Shown here one piece after another: positions 39,005 to 64,000 of a stretch of DNA of 64,000 bases (position 1 is its first letter; every line of letters starts with the position of its first letter). The notes under the pieces were generated by a model. It was not told the origin of the DNA, ran no database searches, and was given only the letters and a program-made list of their open reading frames with translations. The translations under genes and the position numbers were made by a program. Source of the DNA: Syngnathus acus (Eukaryota > Chordata > Actinopteri > Syngnathiformes > Syngnathidae); NCBI RefSeq assembly GCF_901709675.1, contig NC_051095.1:7529956-7593955 (forward strand). Reading direction: 5' to 3'.

Positions 39005-39954
39005 GGCCATCACTTTTAGGAACCAAATATGGTAACTATGGCACTATTTAATAAGGGGAAAACGACTTTGGGAACCAAATATGGATCTTTGGAACCAATA
39101 GGATTGCAAAATTTAAGGAAGTGTGCAAGAAACCACACATGTTAATAAACTTAAATGACATGCACGTTAGCACGTTAAAGACAAATAGGATTCCATGGGC
39201 TATTATGGGTGTCATTTACACTCAATTATATATAAAAGATATCACAGTGGGGATCCAAATATGCTCCCATTTAATAAGGAAAAAGAACACCTTTTAGAAA
39301 CCAAGTATGGTTCTTTGCCATATTATAAGTGCCAAAAAATACAAAGTTAAATTGTTCACGTGCCGAGTGTGAAAATAATATGTATTAAGGATAAAATAAC
39401 GTAAATACGAATTTATTAATGAAATGTATGTTTGTCTGATTGTTTCTGTTTTTTGTGCGTGTCTCACCTGTGGAGGAAGACTGCGCAGTTTTGCTCATCC
39501 ACTGGTACGAGTTGCGCCTTTCTCGGTCGGGCGACATGTGCGCGCTCCCGCCGCCGCCGCCGCTGCCACCGCCTCCACCGCTCCCGTCGTCCGTGGGCGG
39601 TGGCGGCTGCAGGAGCGCGGAGGCGGGCGGCGGGTGCATGTGAGTGTACTCGGCCGAGCAGTAGGACACCTGCGCCGGCGACGAGTTATTGACGGGGGTG
39701 GCCAGCGGGTTCGGGGGCACCATGCCGTAGGCGCTCCAGTCCTCCCGGGAGGCTCCGTAAGCCGACGGCCCCCAGCCGCCCGCCGCCTGACCGTGGCCGT
39801 GCGAGTCCATATTGGGGACGTGATGGTATCCGCTGAAGTCAGGGTACTGCGGCGAGGACACGAAGTTTTGGGGGGGCAGGCTGATGCTGGAACGCCGCAC
39901 GGGGCCTTGGTGATACATGCCGCTCTCTTTATCCAGGAGGTATCCAACATACAT
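34327..39954 (-). CDS. cdx4: Caudal-type homeobox 4 transcription factor
   Basis: Three coding exons on the minus strand: 39468-39954, 35290-35435 and 34327-34644, giving 316 residues. It starts [14 protein letters not shown], the Caudal N-terminus. A Gly-rich run lies at about 123-137 and the hexapeptide-like YQWM at 150-153, the form seen in Cdx4. The homeodomain spans 165-224 ([17 protein letters not shown] to [13 protein letters not shown]) and is split by an intron after Gln211, before Val-Lys-Ile-Trp. The C-terminal part is rich in Pro-His repeats. Cdx4 sets posterior Hox expression, tail-bud growth and embryonic blood formation downstream of Wnt, binding TTTAT(G/T) sites in the nucleus. 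Intron 1 is 4.0 kb and intron 2 is 645 bases. The neighbours chic1 and kdrl support cdx4 over cdx1. It is longer than zebrafish Cdx4 (about 270 residues), mostly from the Gly and His runs. Confidence 0.96.
36179..36229 (+). repeat. (CA)n microsatellite in cdx4 intron 1
   Basis: ACACACGC units followed by pure (CA)n. Confidence 0.9.
38340..39325. repeat. Degenerate repeat with CArG-box cores in cdx4 intron 1
   Basis: A phrase close to GGAACCAAATATGGTTC recurs at irregular spacing. Its core CCAAATATGG, a perfect SRF CArG box of the form CC(A/T)6GG, is exact at 38434-38443, 38902-38911, 39023-39032 and 39075-39084. Near-copies lie at 38558-38567, 38713-38722, 39254-39263 and 39301-39310, with an outlier at 37298-37307. 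Flanking text such as TTTAATAAGG...AACNNCTTT is also partly shared. The phrase is itself an imperfect palindrome. It may be an old tandem array in decay, or a retained regulatory array 130-1100 bases downstream of cdx4 exon 1. Confidence 0.65.
38962..39004 (+). repeat. (ATT)n microsatellite
   Basis: About 13 ATT units following a short CCAT run, inside the CArG-repeat region. Confidence 0.95.
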
Positions 39955-41500
39955 GGCTTTGGCTCGCGCTTCGTGGAGGAGGTTCGACCTGGAACAAGTC
40001 TAAGCCGGGCACATGCTTGAAAGGGGGTGAAAAAAAAACTAGAAGGGAATCCTCGTGAAAGTGGTCCAGAATGGGGGTCCCCCCTTCTTTTGTTTGTTGT
40101 AGTCCGTGCAGTTGGCTGGTGTTCTCACATGATGTGCTTGCTGCTGCTTGACAAGATGCCACTAAAAGTCTGCAAGCCAGCCAGCCGCCTTGACGTCAAC
40201 TCCTTTTTACATTTGCATCCAAATGAAAGTGACCCCACCACCCCACCCACCCCCATCACAGATACACACACCCATGCGAGGGGGCATGTCATCAGGTGAG
40301 AGTGGGCCTTCTTCCACAATTCCTTCATTTACATGAGAGGCGCCAACCACAGGCCACAAAGTAAAAAATAAAAAGCGCAAATAATAATAATAATAATAAT
40401 AATAAAAAGTTTGGACTGACCGGGACCATTCCATGAAGACACTTTTATTTTTTGCATGTATTTCTAAATGTTTTTTGCTTTGAAAATGCCATTCGATACA
40501 CTCTTGTTAATATGGTAAATTGAATTGATGTATTTTATAAGCTGATTGGGTTTCAAAAAATTATATTTTACAGTGATTTGAAATTTATTTTTCAAGTAAG
40601 CATAGTGCGCTCCCCTTTAAAAAAAAAATCTTGCGTGACTTCAACGAATATCAGCATACACTAAAAAATGCACCGTTATACAAATTTATTTTCACTCCTA
40701 TTGACGTGTTTATTGACAGATATAAAAATCGAATTGATTAAAATGATAGAAAACACTGCGTTTAAGGAAAAATTAATTGCATAAATGTAAATATGAATAT
40801 GTACGACTATTTGGGGGGAGCAACCCATTTATACGCTATAAGATTTTTTTTTTTTTAAAAAACGTCTTTGTTTTTATTCTTCTATTAACTTTTAATTGAC
40901 GTGTTTCTGTAGGTTCTCCAATAAGGAAGCGTCTTCACTGTGAAAAATGTGACGTCAGTCAAATCGACTCAGCAGTTTGTGAGCCGAAACGTTCCCATCT
41001 GATAAAACGATAAGTGTCTCCTTAACGGACGAACTGTGCACGTTTGTTCCACGCTTCCAATATTTGCTCGCATATTCACTTGCAAACGAGGTGCAAAGTA
41101 TGGGAGAAGACCCCCCCGTCCCCTCCACAGCACACCTCCTCTTCCCCCTCCCTTGAACCGTGTGCTGCATTCACACCTCAAGGTCGCACTTCGCAGCTAA
41201 TTCCGGTTACAAGGATGAAGACACCCCTGCCCCTTTGCCTCCCCTCTTTGTTCCCCTCATGAGAGCGATAGGGTCATCATTGCAAATCGGCCCTTTGCAT
41301 GTTCAAAATCGGGCATGCAAAACGAGCCACGTGGACTACTTTTAAATGGCTTCAATATCATTTGGAACCGTTTCAAGGGCTCATTCATTTGTCAGGTGAC
41401 TAATTAGCTCATAAATGTTGACGATGGCTCTTCATTGCCTACAAAATATTTATGAGTGTCTACTGACAGACAACACTTTTCGTCCTCTAATCTTGTCTAT
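39955..41500 (-). promoter_or_regulatory. cdx4: cdx4 5' leader, promoter and upstream DNA
   Basis: This is DNA upstream of the cdx4 start. No TATA box is clear within 150 bases of the ATG. Perfect TGACGTCA palindromes are at 40191-40198 and 40950-40957. An (ATA)n run is at about 40380-40405. The 41260-41460 part is dense in homeodomain, POU-like and Cdx-like motifs and is listed separately. No coding sequence was found. Confidence 0.5.
41260..41460. promoter_or_regulatory. Candidate cdx4 upstream enhancer
   Basis: Within 200 bases there are POU-like ATTGCAAATC and TTTGCATG, a palindromic homeodomain core CTAATTAG, and Cdx-type CATAAATG and TTTATGAG sites. It lies about 1.3-1.5 kb upstream of the cdx4 ATG. 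The motif density and unbroken look suggest a conserved element. Motif evidence only. Confidence 0.35.
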
Positions 41501-41808
41501 GTATTTTTTTAACAGAATTGTATTTATTGCGTGTGAGGCGTTTAATTGAAATATATAATTGTGAGACTTCTTTGTGGTGTTTTACCACATAGTGTCACGT
41601 ACGAGACCTTGTAAAGCTCACTTGTGCAGGCAGGCAAGAAACTTAAAAATAACAACAACACATAGGATGACAATTGTTGTGTTAAAACTTTTTGTTTTTG
41701 TTTTTTAGATGTTTGGCTCTTAATAGTCAAGCTTTCGTCAACGCACTGCTGCTCTCTGGTGGAATTTTTAGGCATTAGTTTTCACTTTGCCGGCCATGTC
41801 ATGAGTGG

Positions 41809-41823
41809 ACACTAGAGGGCAGC
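41809..41823 (+). promoter_or_regulatory. CTCF-like motif between cdx4 and kdrl
   Basis: ACACTAGAGGGCAGC matches 14 of 15 positions of the CTCF core consensus. It sits in the spacer between the divergently regulated cdx4 and kdrl genes, a sensible place for an insulator. Confidence 0.45.
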
Positions 41824-41858
41824 GTTGCTCCGTGCACAACTTCTAGGACTGTGCTCGA

Positions 41859-41876
41859 CCCCCCCCCCCCCCCCCC
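41859..41876 (+). repeat. Poly-C tract
   Basis: A run of about 18 cytosines, 40 bases right of the CTCF-like motif. Confidence 0.95.
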
Positions 41877-42189
41877 GACCCGACCTGTCAAAAAAAACAT
41901 TATTGTTGAAAGGCATGGTAATATTATGCAGTTTGAGGTTTTCTACTGCACTATAAAAACAGTGGAACAAAACTGTACTATTCAAACAAAATACACAAAG
42001 TCAAATAAAAAACATACGAAACAATTAGATGCAAATGTTTTATTCTGCACATGGGAAAGGTTTCATTGCATTGAAATAAATGCAATTATTTATCCAAGAA
42101 ACTAAGCGTCAATCTTAACAAGAATATATATTTTGTAAAGGTAAAGATTAAAGTCGTTTTCTCTCGAGAATCTTCACCTTTGTAAACTC

Positions 42190-42400
42190 TCAGTGACGTC
42201 ATTTCCCCCCCTGTTTTCTGATTGGTTGATCAAGACAATAATTACGTGCAGGTGACTGAGCAGAAGAGGGCGAATATCGGATATGCGTGAAAATCCATTT
42301 TCAAGGTGAAATTTTCAAGGAAAGATGAATTATAAGAGTCCCGATCCACGAAAAACGGTGCTGGTCGGCTCGTATAAAATCAAAAAGGACTTTTTGGACA
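42190..42400 (+). promoter_or_regulatory. CRE-CCAAT-TATA promoter-like segment
   Basis: In order on the plus strand: a perfect TGACGTCA at 42194-42201, an inverted CCAAT (ATTGGTTGA) at about 42221, and TATAAAA at 42373-42379. About 30 bases on, a short exon-like segment leads to a TCTCTG/GTGAGT donor at 42467. This is the clearest core promoter in the window that is not tied to a recognised gene. Confidence 0.4.
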
Positions 42401-42402
42401 GT

Positions 42403-43390
42403 GGCATGTGTGAGCGTTATTGCTAGCTTACAAAGACAAGCAAGGGACTCTGCTACAGCATCTCTGGTGAGTACCATTTAATATTTTCATTTGTTTTAAA
42501 AATAATATTGATGAACTGCTATAGTGTGGTGGTTTGGAGTTGCTAAGAGGGGATGTATTGGGAAGTTAAAAAACAACAACTTTAAGATTGATATTCATTC
42601 TCAAATATAGAAACTGTCTCTGTCTTTGTTTATGCTATCAATAGCTATATAATATTGCAGAATATTATTTTGGGGCATGAAGTGTCTCTAAGAAGTGAAT
42701 AAGCACTGCAGGTCCAGGTCAGAAACTCGTGACCCGTCACTGAGAGAAGCAGTTGCTTAAAAGTTTAGAATTGTAATATTGTCTTTTGTTAATTTACCGG
42801 AAGTGATTTCACATTCCATGTTAGCATTAAGCTAACGGCCTCAGATGACATTATATGATTCGGTTGAACAGATTTGTGTTTCTTTATTGGCTTGCTTAAT
42901 TTGCTTTTGTCGCCTGTGTCAGTTTTACAATTTACTTCAACTGGACCGTGACGAACGGCTTGAAGCAAGCACACTGCCTCTCTTTTAGAGAACTGTGTAA
43001 GCAAGTGTCTTTTTGTTTCCTGAAAGTGACGTTACATGAATATTAGCTCTCAATTCCTTTAGTGAGAGTGAGAATAGGCTTTAGGGATTCTTTAAAATGG
43101 CTTATATTATGTTTAGATGTGTTTAGAGAGAGGTAAAAGTATATATATTTTTTCATCCGGGTATCACCTGTGATAAATTTCCCATTCCCTATTGAATTTC
43201 CCTCACAGGACAAATCTATCTACTGGTGGAGGAGAATGTGTTTCAAATGAGAAAGAAAAATTCCAACCCCATGCTGTGTCCCACGTGTGGATTGATGGTG
43301 TTGCATAACTTGCGCGGATGTTGTCGAAGCGACTGTAGTGCATCACTGTGGGAAGGCGTGCGAAACAGGAACATCTGCTTCTATTTTTAG
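42403..43390 (+). ncRNA. Candidate two-exon transcript of unknown function
   Basis: Inferred exon 1 runs from about 42403 to 42466, ending at a consensus GTGAGT donor, and exon 2 begins at 43209 after a pyrimidine-rich CCCTCACAG acceptor. Exon 2 holds a 47-codon frame, ATG 43247 to TAG 43390, whose peptide has seven cysteines including CPTCG and GCC and no signal peptide. Short upstream ATG frames in both exons precede it, so I list it as possibly non-coding. No family is recognised. The pairing of promoter, donor and acceptor is inference. Confidence 0.25.
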
Positions 43391-46300
43391 ATCAACTCAC
43401 AACACAACACACATTGCACTCTTGGCGTACCAGACGGGATCTTGCAAACGCTTCGGATCTCGGCTAATTGAGTCCAAGCGCGCCCAAAAATAGATCAGAG
43501 AGACGTGCGTGCCGAGGCAGGCTGTACATTGATTCCAACCAGCAGGGCACACTTGTGGAATTGAAATATTCTGAACACTTGGGGGACTTTCATCTACAAT
43601 TGAGTTGCTCATTTGGTGCTTAAATCAGACAGCTTTGGTCAGGTCATTTTTCGATTTATTTTAAAAAAGTGTTCAAAATGTCATTTTGTAATTTGCGTCG
43701 AGTTGTGTCAGTGAAAATCCACAAAATTCATGGCCCTTTCCAAATGCAATCTTTGACCCCTGCGCGATCTGATGCACGCATGCACGGAAGGTCGGCCATC
43801 TTGGATTGCGAGCCACGGCAACTCCACCCAAAAAAAAAAATCTTAACAATGCTGTTGCAATGTTGTGCCCATATGATATGATAAGCAATCATGGTTGTTT
43901 TTATTTTTGGATCATTTTTGTTCATAAATCTAATAGTGTAAAAAAATCAATTAATCTGTCAATCAGAACTGTACACAAAGATTCTTATGAGGCGCCCTTT
44001 GGTCTAATATATTTACATCATCTTTAAAAATACAAGTGTGTTAATGAGGTAAATTTATATGCGTAAAAAATTTATAGGGCCTTGATATTGCTGGGGTTTT
44101 TTTCACATATTTTTTGATGGCCTGGAACGGATTCCTTCAATAAATGGGAGTTGACTACATTTGAAACAAATGTGGTGGATGATTGTGCTTTTCGGATATC
44201 CCGCTTTGGACGTTGTCATTGAGAAGTAAATTCAAGCCCAAGACAGGAAAGGCGAAAGGATGCCACTCATCACGGAGAATAACTGTTGCCAACACGAGGC
44301 TGTTGTGTTTGTTGCCAAATGAAAAAAAACATGACAGTCAACCCCCACCTCGACGCCCCCCACCCAACCCTGATCACCTCCTTTCCTCACCAACATCCTT
44401 CCTTTGTTTGTGTGTGTTGGCATGTTTTGCTGCTCACCTCCCTCCATGTAAACACAGCGAAGAACCCTCAAGGAGACTCGTGTTCCCATCTGACATGCCC
44501 AGTAGGCAACCGAGAGATTGCAAGGGCTTATTTCGAGCCCGAGCCTTGATAATGCAGCTCGATGCACTATGTCCTCATTAGTAACACAAGTTTGACATGC
44601 AACATTAAGATGATATGGAATAAATAGTGAAGCTTGGCTCCCATAGGAAGCCTCAGGTTTGGCGCCCTTCAGTCGGGACCATCGTGATTAAGAGTTCCTT
44701 CCTTTGTACTGCCGATACCTCGCCCGACCGGGAAGCGCCGTCACGGCGTCCGAAGAGCGTCACATTCCTGTCCGTAGGTATGAATGAGTTGAGAATAAAA
44801 TTTGTGAATCAACAGGAAGGTCACGGGTTCAATGAGATGGAAGCCGAGCTGGGAAATCTTGCAACCTTCGACTTCATTATTTAGGATGTCCTCAGGGATA
44901 GAAGTTGGGCAGGGCTGTATGGCCTTAAAATAAAAGTTTACTTTTCCACACAAAACAAAATATCTGCTAAATATACGTATTTGAAGGGTACCAATTATTT
45001 TTCTGCGTTTTGAGTCATTTCACAGGAATGCCGCTTTGGGGGATATTTTTCGAATGATAAGATTGGTTCAGTTGTGTGGATTTATTCTGAATTAATATAT
45101 ACTTGTAATCGGGACCAGACGCAAACATGTCTGTGGCCAGTGGAGGTAATCACACAATTTGATAGGATTGCAATCATGGCACACAATAGGGGTAAGGGTC
45201 TATACTTGATGTGCAGTTATGTAAACTTGAAATGTAATAAATGTCACAACTATTGCTTAACTAACATGATAGTGACTTTAGGGGCTGCACAATTAAACAT
45301 TCCAAATTCGACCCAACCATCCAGAAAACGTTTGATTGTTTTAATGCTAAGTTAATTTAAGCAATTGTATAATTTGTTGACTGGCAATCCTCGGAAAACT
45401 ATATTAGTCATTTTCCACTGATGATGTGAGTTCTGTGTCAAGTATGTCGAAAAACACAATACATTTTTCTCATTAAAATATTAATATTTTTATTTCATTT
45501 CATTTGTCGTGTAATTTTGTATGACTATACCAATATGTAATTTTTTGTCTTGATGATTTTTGCTGGATTCATTTCAGAACTCAGCTCATTTGTTGACTGG
45601 TATTCCCACGGACACCTATAGTTGTAAATTATAAATCCTTTCACAGATGAGATGTCCATTTTTAAAAATCAAATATGCAATAATGTAATTAAGTATGTCT
45701 TAAAATAAACAAAACCTGCCAGAAAGCATTGAAAGTATAAATATATAGATCTTTATTTATTTGCTTGATATGCTCAGCAACAGTGTTGGGAAACATAATA
45801 AAACTTGTTACACTACACGAATGAAGGTGAATGACAAACAAAGTACATGTTTTTTAACTGTTGCAGGTTACATACGTGTTAAAAATAAAATAAAAAAAGA
45901 TTCCAGATCAGCTGCATCGACACGGACATTTTGGTCAACTGGAATTTTACAACATAGGTTGAATGAACACGGCTAATGAAGGAGTTAGCTGTTAATTGTA
46001 CGACTTGTGAGTTACAATACAGTTGGATAAAATATACAATTAGAATATGAAAATATAAAGTATCAGTGCATCATCATTTCCTCGGCACATAACAATTCAT
46101 CACTTTTAGATCTCTCTTGTTGGTTGTGCTAAGGTGGCCATGAAACAGTACACAATTGCTCCACGGTACTTTTATTCAACCCTTACCTACTGTTTACCTT
46201 CCTTATGACATTTTCAATACAAATAAATGAAAAACAATGAAAGATAGCCGCCCTGCAAGCGTTCGCTAACATGACAGCAACGATGAGGAGGAAACCCGCT

Positions 46301-47369
46301 GAATCCTGTTGGTCAACACAGCAGCTTAAACATCTGCATGGTGCATGTCAGCTTTGCTTGAACATCACTCCACACACGCTCGAGTTCAGAGTCGACAGTG
46401 TTTACAAGTGAAATAAATACCTACTTTGTGTTTGAAAAGAAATAACATAAGCTCCCTATAACATTTTAATCATGCTTCTATCTGTTGACTTATGGGTTCC
46501 TTCGGTTTACAATTCAAACAAAACTTGGATTCATTAGTGACAACCTGAGCAATTGGATATTTTGGTAAATATGTATAACACCATTAAACATGAGACATTT
46601 ACATTACTACTTTAAAGCCAAAACATAAGCAGAGCTGCAATAAAACATTCAAAAAAACTATTGCTTTTTGCATATGCTTAGTTGTCTGTAAAGGAGAGGA
46701 TGACAATGAATTCAGAACATGGAACAGTTCACTCAAAAGGTAAGCAGAGCTGCAATTGCAGTGTTGGAAAAGTTAACTTTTGGATGACCTGCATACAAAT
46801 AGTTGAGTTGGCACCTTTGGCAGTCTTTGTACAGAGACATTAAAGTCAACAGGTAAGCTGGTCTGTGATAAAAATGTTCAAAAATAGACTTTTGAATGAA
46901 ATACGCTGAAGCTTGCATACTTGCAGTTCGGCATCTGGGATTATAGTCAAATGTTTTTGTGGCAAACGAACTATGTTGAAGCAAAGTGAAGAGTTCACAG
47001 CTTTGTTGTTAGTGGCAAGAGAAATCAATTCTCATGGCGTTAGGAGCATTATTAAGACACTTGTGAACTGTTGTGAATTGTGGGGCAAACAAAAGCATCA
47101 TGGTCTCCTTTCAAAACCTTTCATTTTTGACATGAGCTTAACATGAGGTGTGTCTCTTCCTCTTGCGTGTCGCTTGCTGGACCTTGTGGAGCTGTTTCAC
47201 AGTAGAAAAGCCTGATATGGAGCCGGGTGAAATACCTGAGCCACATTTCACTTGGAACAAACGCCCGAGCCCCCCCGCAAAGTCAGCCCGGCTCGCCGAA
47301 GCAATTTGCCCGCCCGCCCATCGTTCAATTCACAGTTCACAGTTTGGCCGATGTTCTTGAGGCAAAAGC
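43391..47369. other. cdx4-kdrl spacer and kdrl 3' untranslated region
   Basis: No coding exon was recognised. Minus-strand AATAAA hexamers, for example near 45750-45757, could end the kdrl transcript. A block at about 44290-44580 has higher GC without gene features. The rest is AT-rich unique-looking sequence. Confidence 0.45.
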
Positions 47370-62484
<15,115 letters not shown>

Positions 62485-64000
62485 CTGAATGGAACAAAGC
62501 AATTAGAGTTAAGGGGGGAAAAAAGCCTTTTCAATTTAGTATTAACAGTGGGCACAAAAGTAAGTTGTTCTTTTTTTAATCGTCAGTCTTGTAGGATTAA
62601 GGCTGAATATAATATAATAATAATTATTATTATTATGACTAATAAATAGATTGATCCAAAATCCCTCAAACACTAACAAGGATTTCTGTTACATCCAATA
62701 TGATGTAAGCCAAGCGCAAAAAGCAGTCTGCATCTCACTGCATTGTAGTCTGAGTGGTGAGCCCACCAGACTTCCTCTTTTCCCTCGCTGGCCTTCTCGG
62801 GGAAGCGGCTCGCCTCGGAGGCCCCCCACCCCGTCGCGACCGGCGTCTAATTCACGGGTCGACACAATTTATGTGGAGTGACAGAAAGGAATTCGCCAGC
62901 AAATCCCTCGTCTTTTAAACTAGCGCTTGTTATCATTGACCCTTAGTCGTCACCCTCATAAAGCAAGCGCTTTCGGCCGCAGGTACTTGTAAACAAATGG
63001 GGCTCCGCTATTTATGACGGCTGCGTATTAGAAGGGATGCCCTGTGAAAATGGCAACATTTACAGTTACTAGCCTTGTTAAAAAAAAAAAGACAAAAAAA
63101 GGTATTCAAATTTTCATCCACATTAAGACAAAGTCAACAAGGCTGTAATTTCAGGAGTGAGGAAAAAAATAATAATGATTCTTTCTAGTTTGAGGAATTT
63201 GTGCCCAAGTTGGACTCTGTCAAGTTTATTCTAGGGAAAGCCCCAAGCGATGCGGTCAAATCTGTTCTTGATTATGTTTGAGGTGGACGCAAACAGGAGT
63301 TGGGTCGTTTTTTTCTCTCTCGTTTGGGAATTAGTGAGGTTTTTTAAATGACATTACAGCCTGAGGGGATACAGTCTTTTGTTTCACTCACTATCTTGTT
63401 TGAATTTTTCCCACATTTCTATAAATACGTGAACTGTATGCACACATACAAGTGAGTATAAACGTTCGCGCTTATTATGTAAATAATCTTTTACCCAACA
63501 AGGTTTTTGTTTATATAGGACAGTATATCACTTAAGTAGTTTCTTCGCTATGTGGCATTAATTTACTATTAGCATAAATGCTATGTGGCTATATTTAGTT
63601 ATATTTATTGGAAAAAAAAAAGTATTCTGAAAAAATTACAATAAGCAAATGTCCTAGATTCAGTTTAACTATCATTATTTTTTTATTCATGTCTATTTGC
63701 AATTTTTTTTCCAGATCTCCAAAGCACATTCCTATTTGGAAAATCCCATTTGTGCTTGTATAACAATTCAGTCGTTTAAAAACTATTTAAGATTTTTCAG
63801 ATGAACTTGTATCACATATCTTCTGGCCACTTCTTCCAAAAGTAATAAAAATAATTCCAAGTCCATAAATGAAGAGGTATTTTTTATTTATTTATTATTA
63901 TTATTTTTAGGGTCTGCCATGAATGCGCCTTTTCATGTGTTTTGGTCAGAGTTGCTCTTGTAAGAGTTACGTGTCACATTCATTGGACGCGAATTGGGAA
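62485..64000. other. kdrl intron at the right edge
   Basis: The acceptor of the first recognised kdrl exon is at 62485-62486, so this stretch is the preceding intron. No further Ig exon was found up to 64000. A GC-richer block at about 62750-62980 and poly-A/T tracts are the only visible structure. Confidence 0.6.

Noticed and set aside
39424-40020. 198-codon open frame on the plus strand
   Set aside because: It is the antisense shadow of cdx4 exon 1, kept open by high GC and the Gly/Pro-rich codons; no homology is apparent.

Overview
The window is nuclear DNA from a ray-finned fish, most likely a percomorph teleost. Evidence: vertebrate intron-exon genes with small GT-AG introns, teleost-type non-autonomous DNA transposons, a decayed L2-like LINE tail, abundant (CA)n, (CT)n and poly-T tracts, and clear orthologues of vertebrate genes. 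There are no bacterial, phage or CRISPR features. I rebuilt the gene models by hand from splice sites and reading phase, and every junction given below keeps the frame.

Layout from left to right. (1) 1-3400: the 5' part of slc25a43 (mitochondrial carrier, minus strand), with its promoter side near 3.2-3.4 kb. (2) 3.4-12.5 kb: a gene-poor spacer with several GC-rich blocks, including a GATA-site cluster at 8.33-8.45 kb. (3) 12.5-27.1 kb: lnx2b on the plus strand, a RING plus four-PDZ E3 ligase, complete at 678 aa, with a probable non-coding first exon at 12.8 kb. (4) 29.9-33.0 kb: chic1 on the minus strand, complete at 168 aa in six exons and convergent with lnx2b. (5) 34.3-40.0 kb: cdx4 on the minus strand, a ParaHox homeobox gene, complete at 316 aa in three exons. 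(6) 40-47 kb: a cdx4-kdrl spacer with a CTCF-like motif, a CRE/CCAAT/TATA promoter-like segment and a possible small unknown spliced transcript. (7) 47.4-62.5 kb: the 3' 19 coding exons of kdrl on the minus strand (798 aa: last Ig domains, membrane segment, split tyrosine kinase and tail). The signal peptide and first Ig domains lie beyond the right edge.

The gene set slc25a43-lnx2b-chic1-cdx4-kdrl is the fourth (mammalian X-linked) ParaHox/receptor-tyrosine-kinase paralogon. The other three copies in mammals are GSX2-PDGFRA-KIT-KDR with LNX1 and CHIC2, PDX1-CDX2-FLT3-FLT1 with LNX2, and CDX1-PDGFRB-CSF1R. Mammals keep CDX4 and CHIC1 but have lost the VEGF receptor that this fish still carries next to them. 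The genes do not form one pathway; they are together by descent, and cdx4 and kdrl may share regulatory DNA.

The most unexpected structure is in cdx4 intron 1. A degenerate repeat carries four perfect SRF-type CArG boxes, all CCAAATATGG, within 651 bases, plus several near-copies. Other items worth a second look are the lack of the Y951-type docking site in the kdrl kinase insert, eight perfect TGACGTCA elements in 64 kb, a Lys-to-Glu change in a carrier signature of slc25a43, and UG-repeat tracts on both sides of the acceptor region of a chic1 60-base exon.
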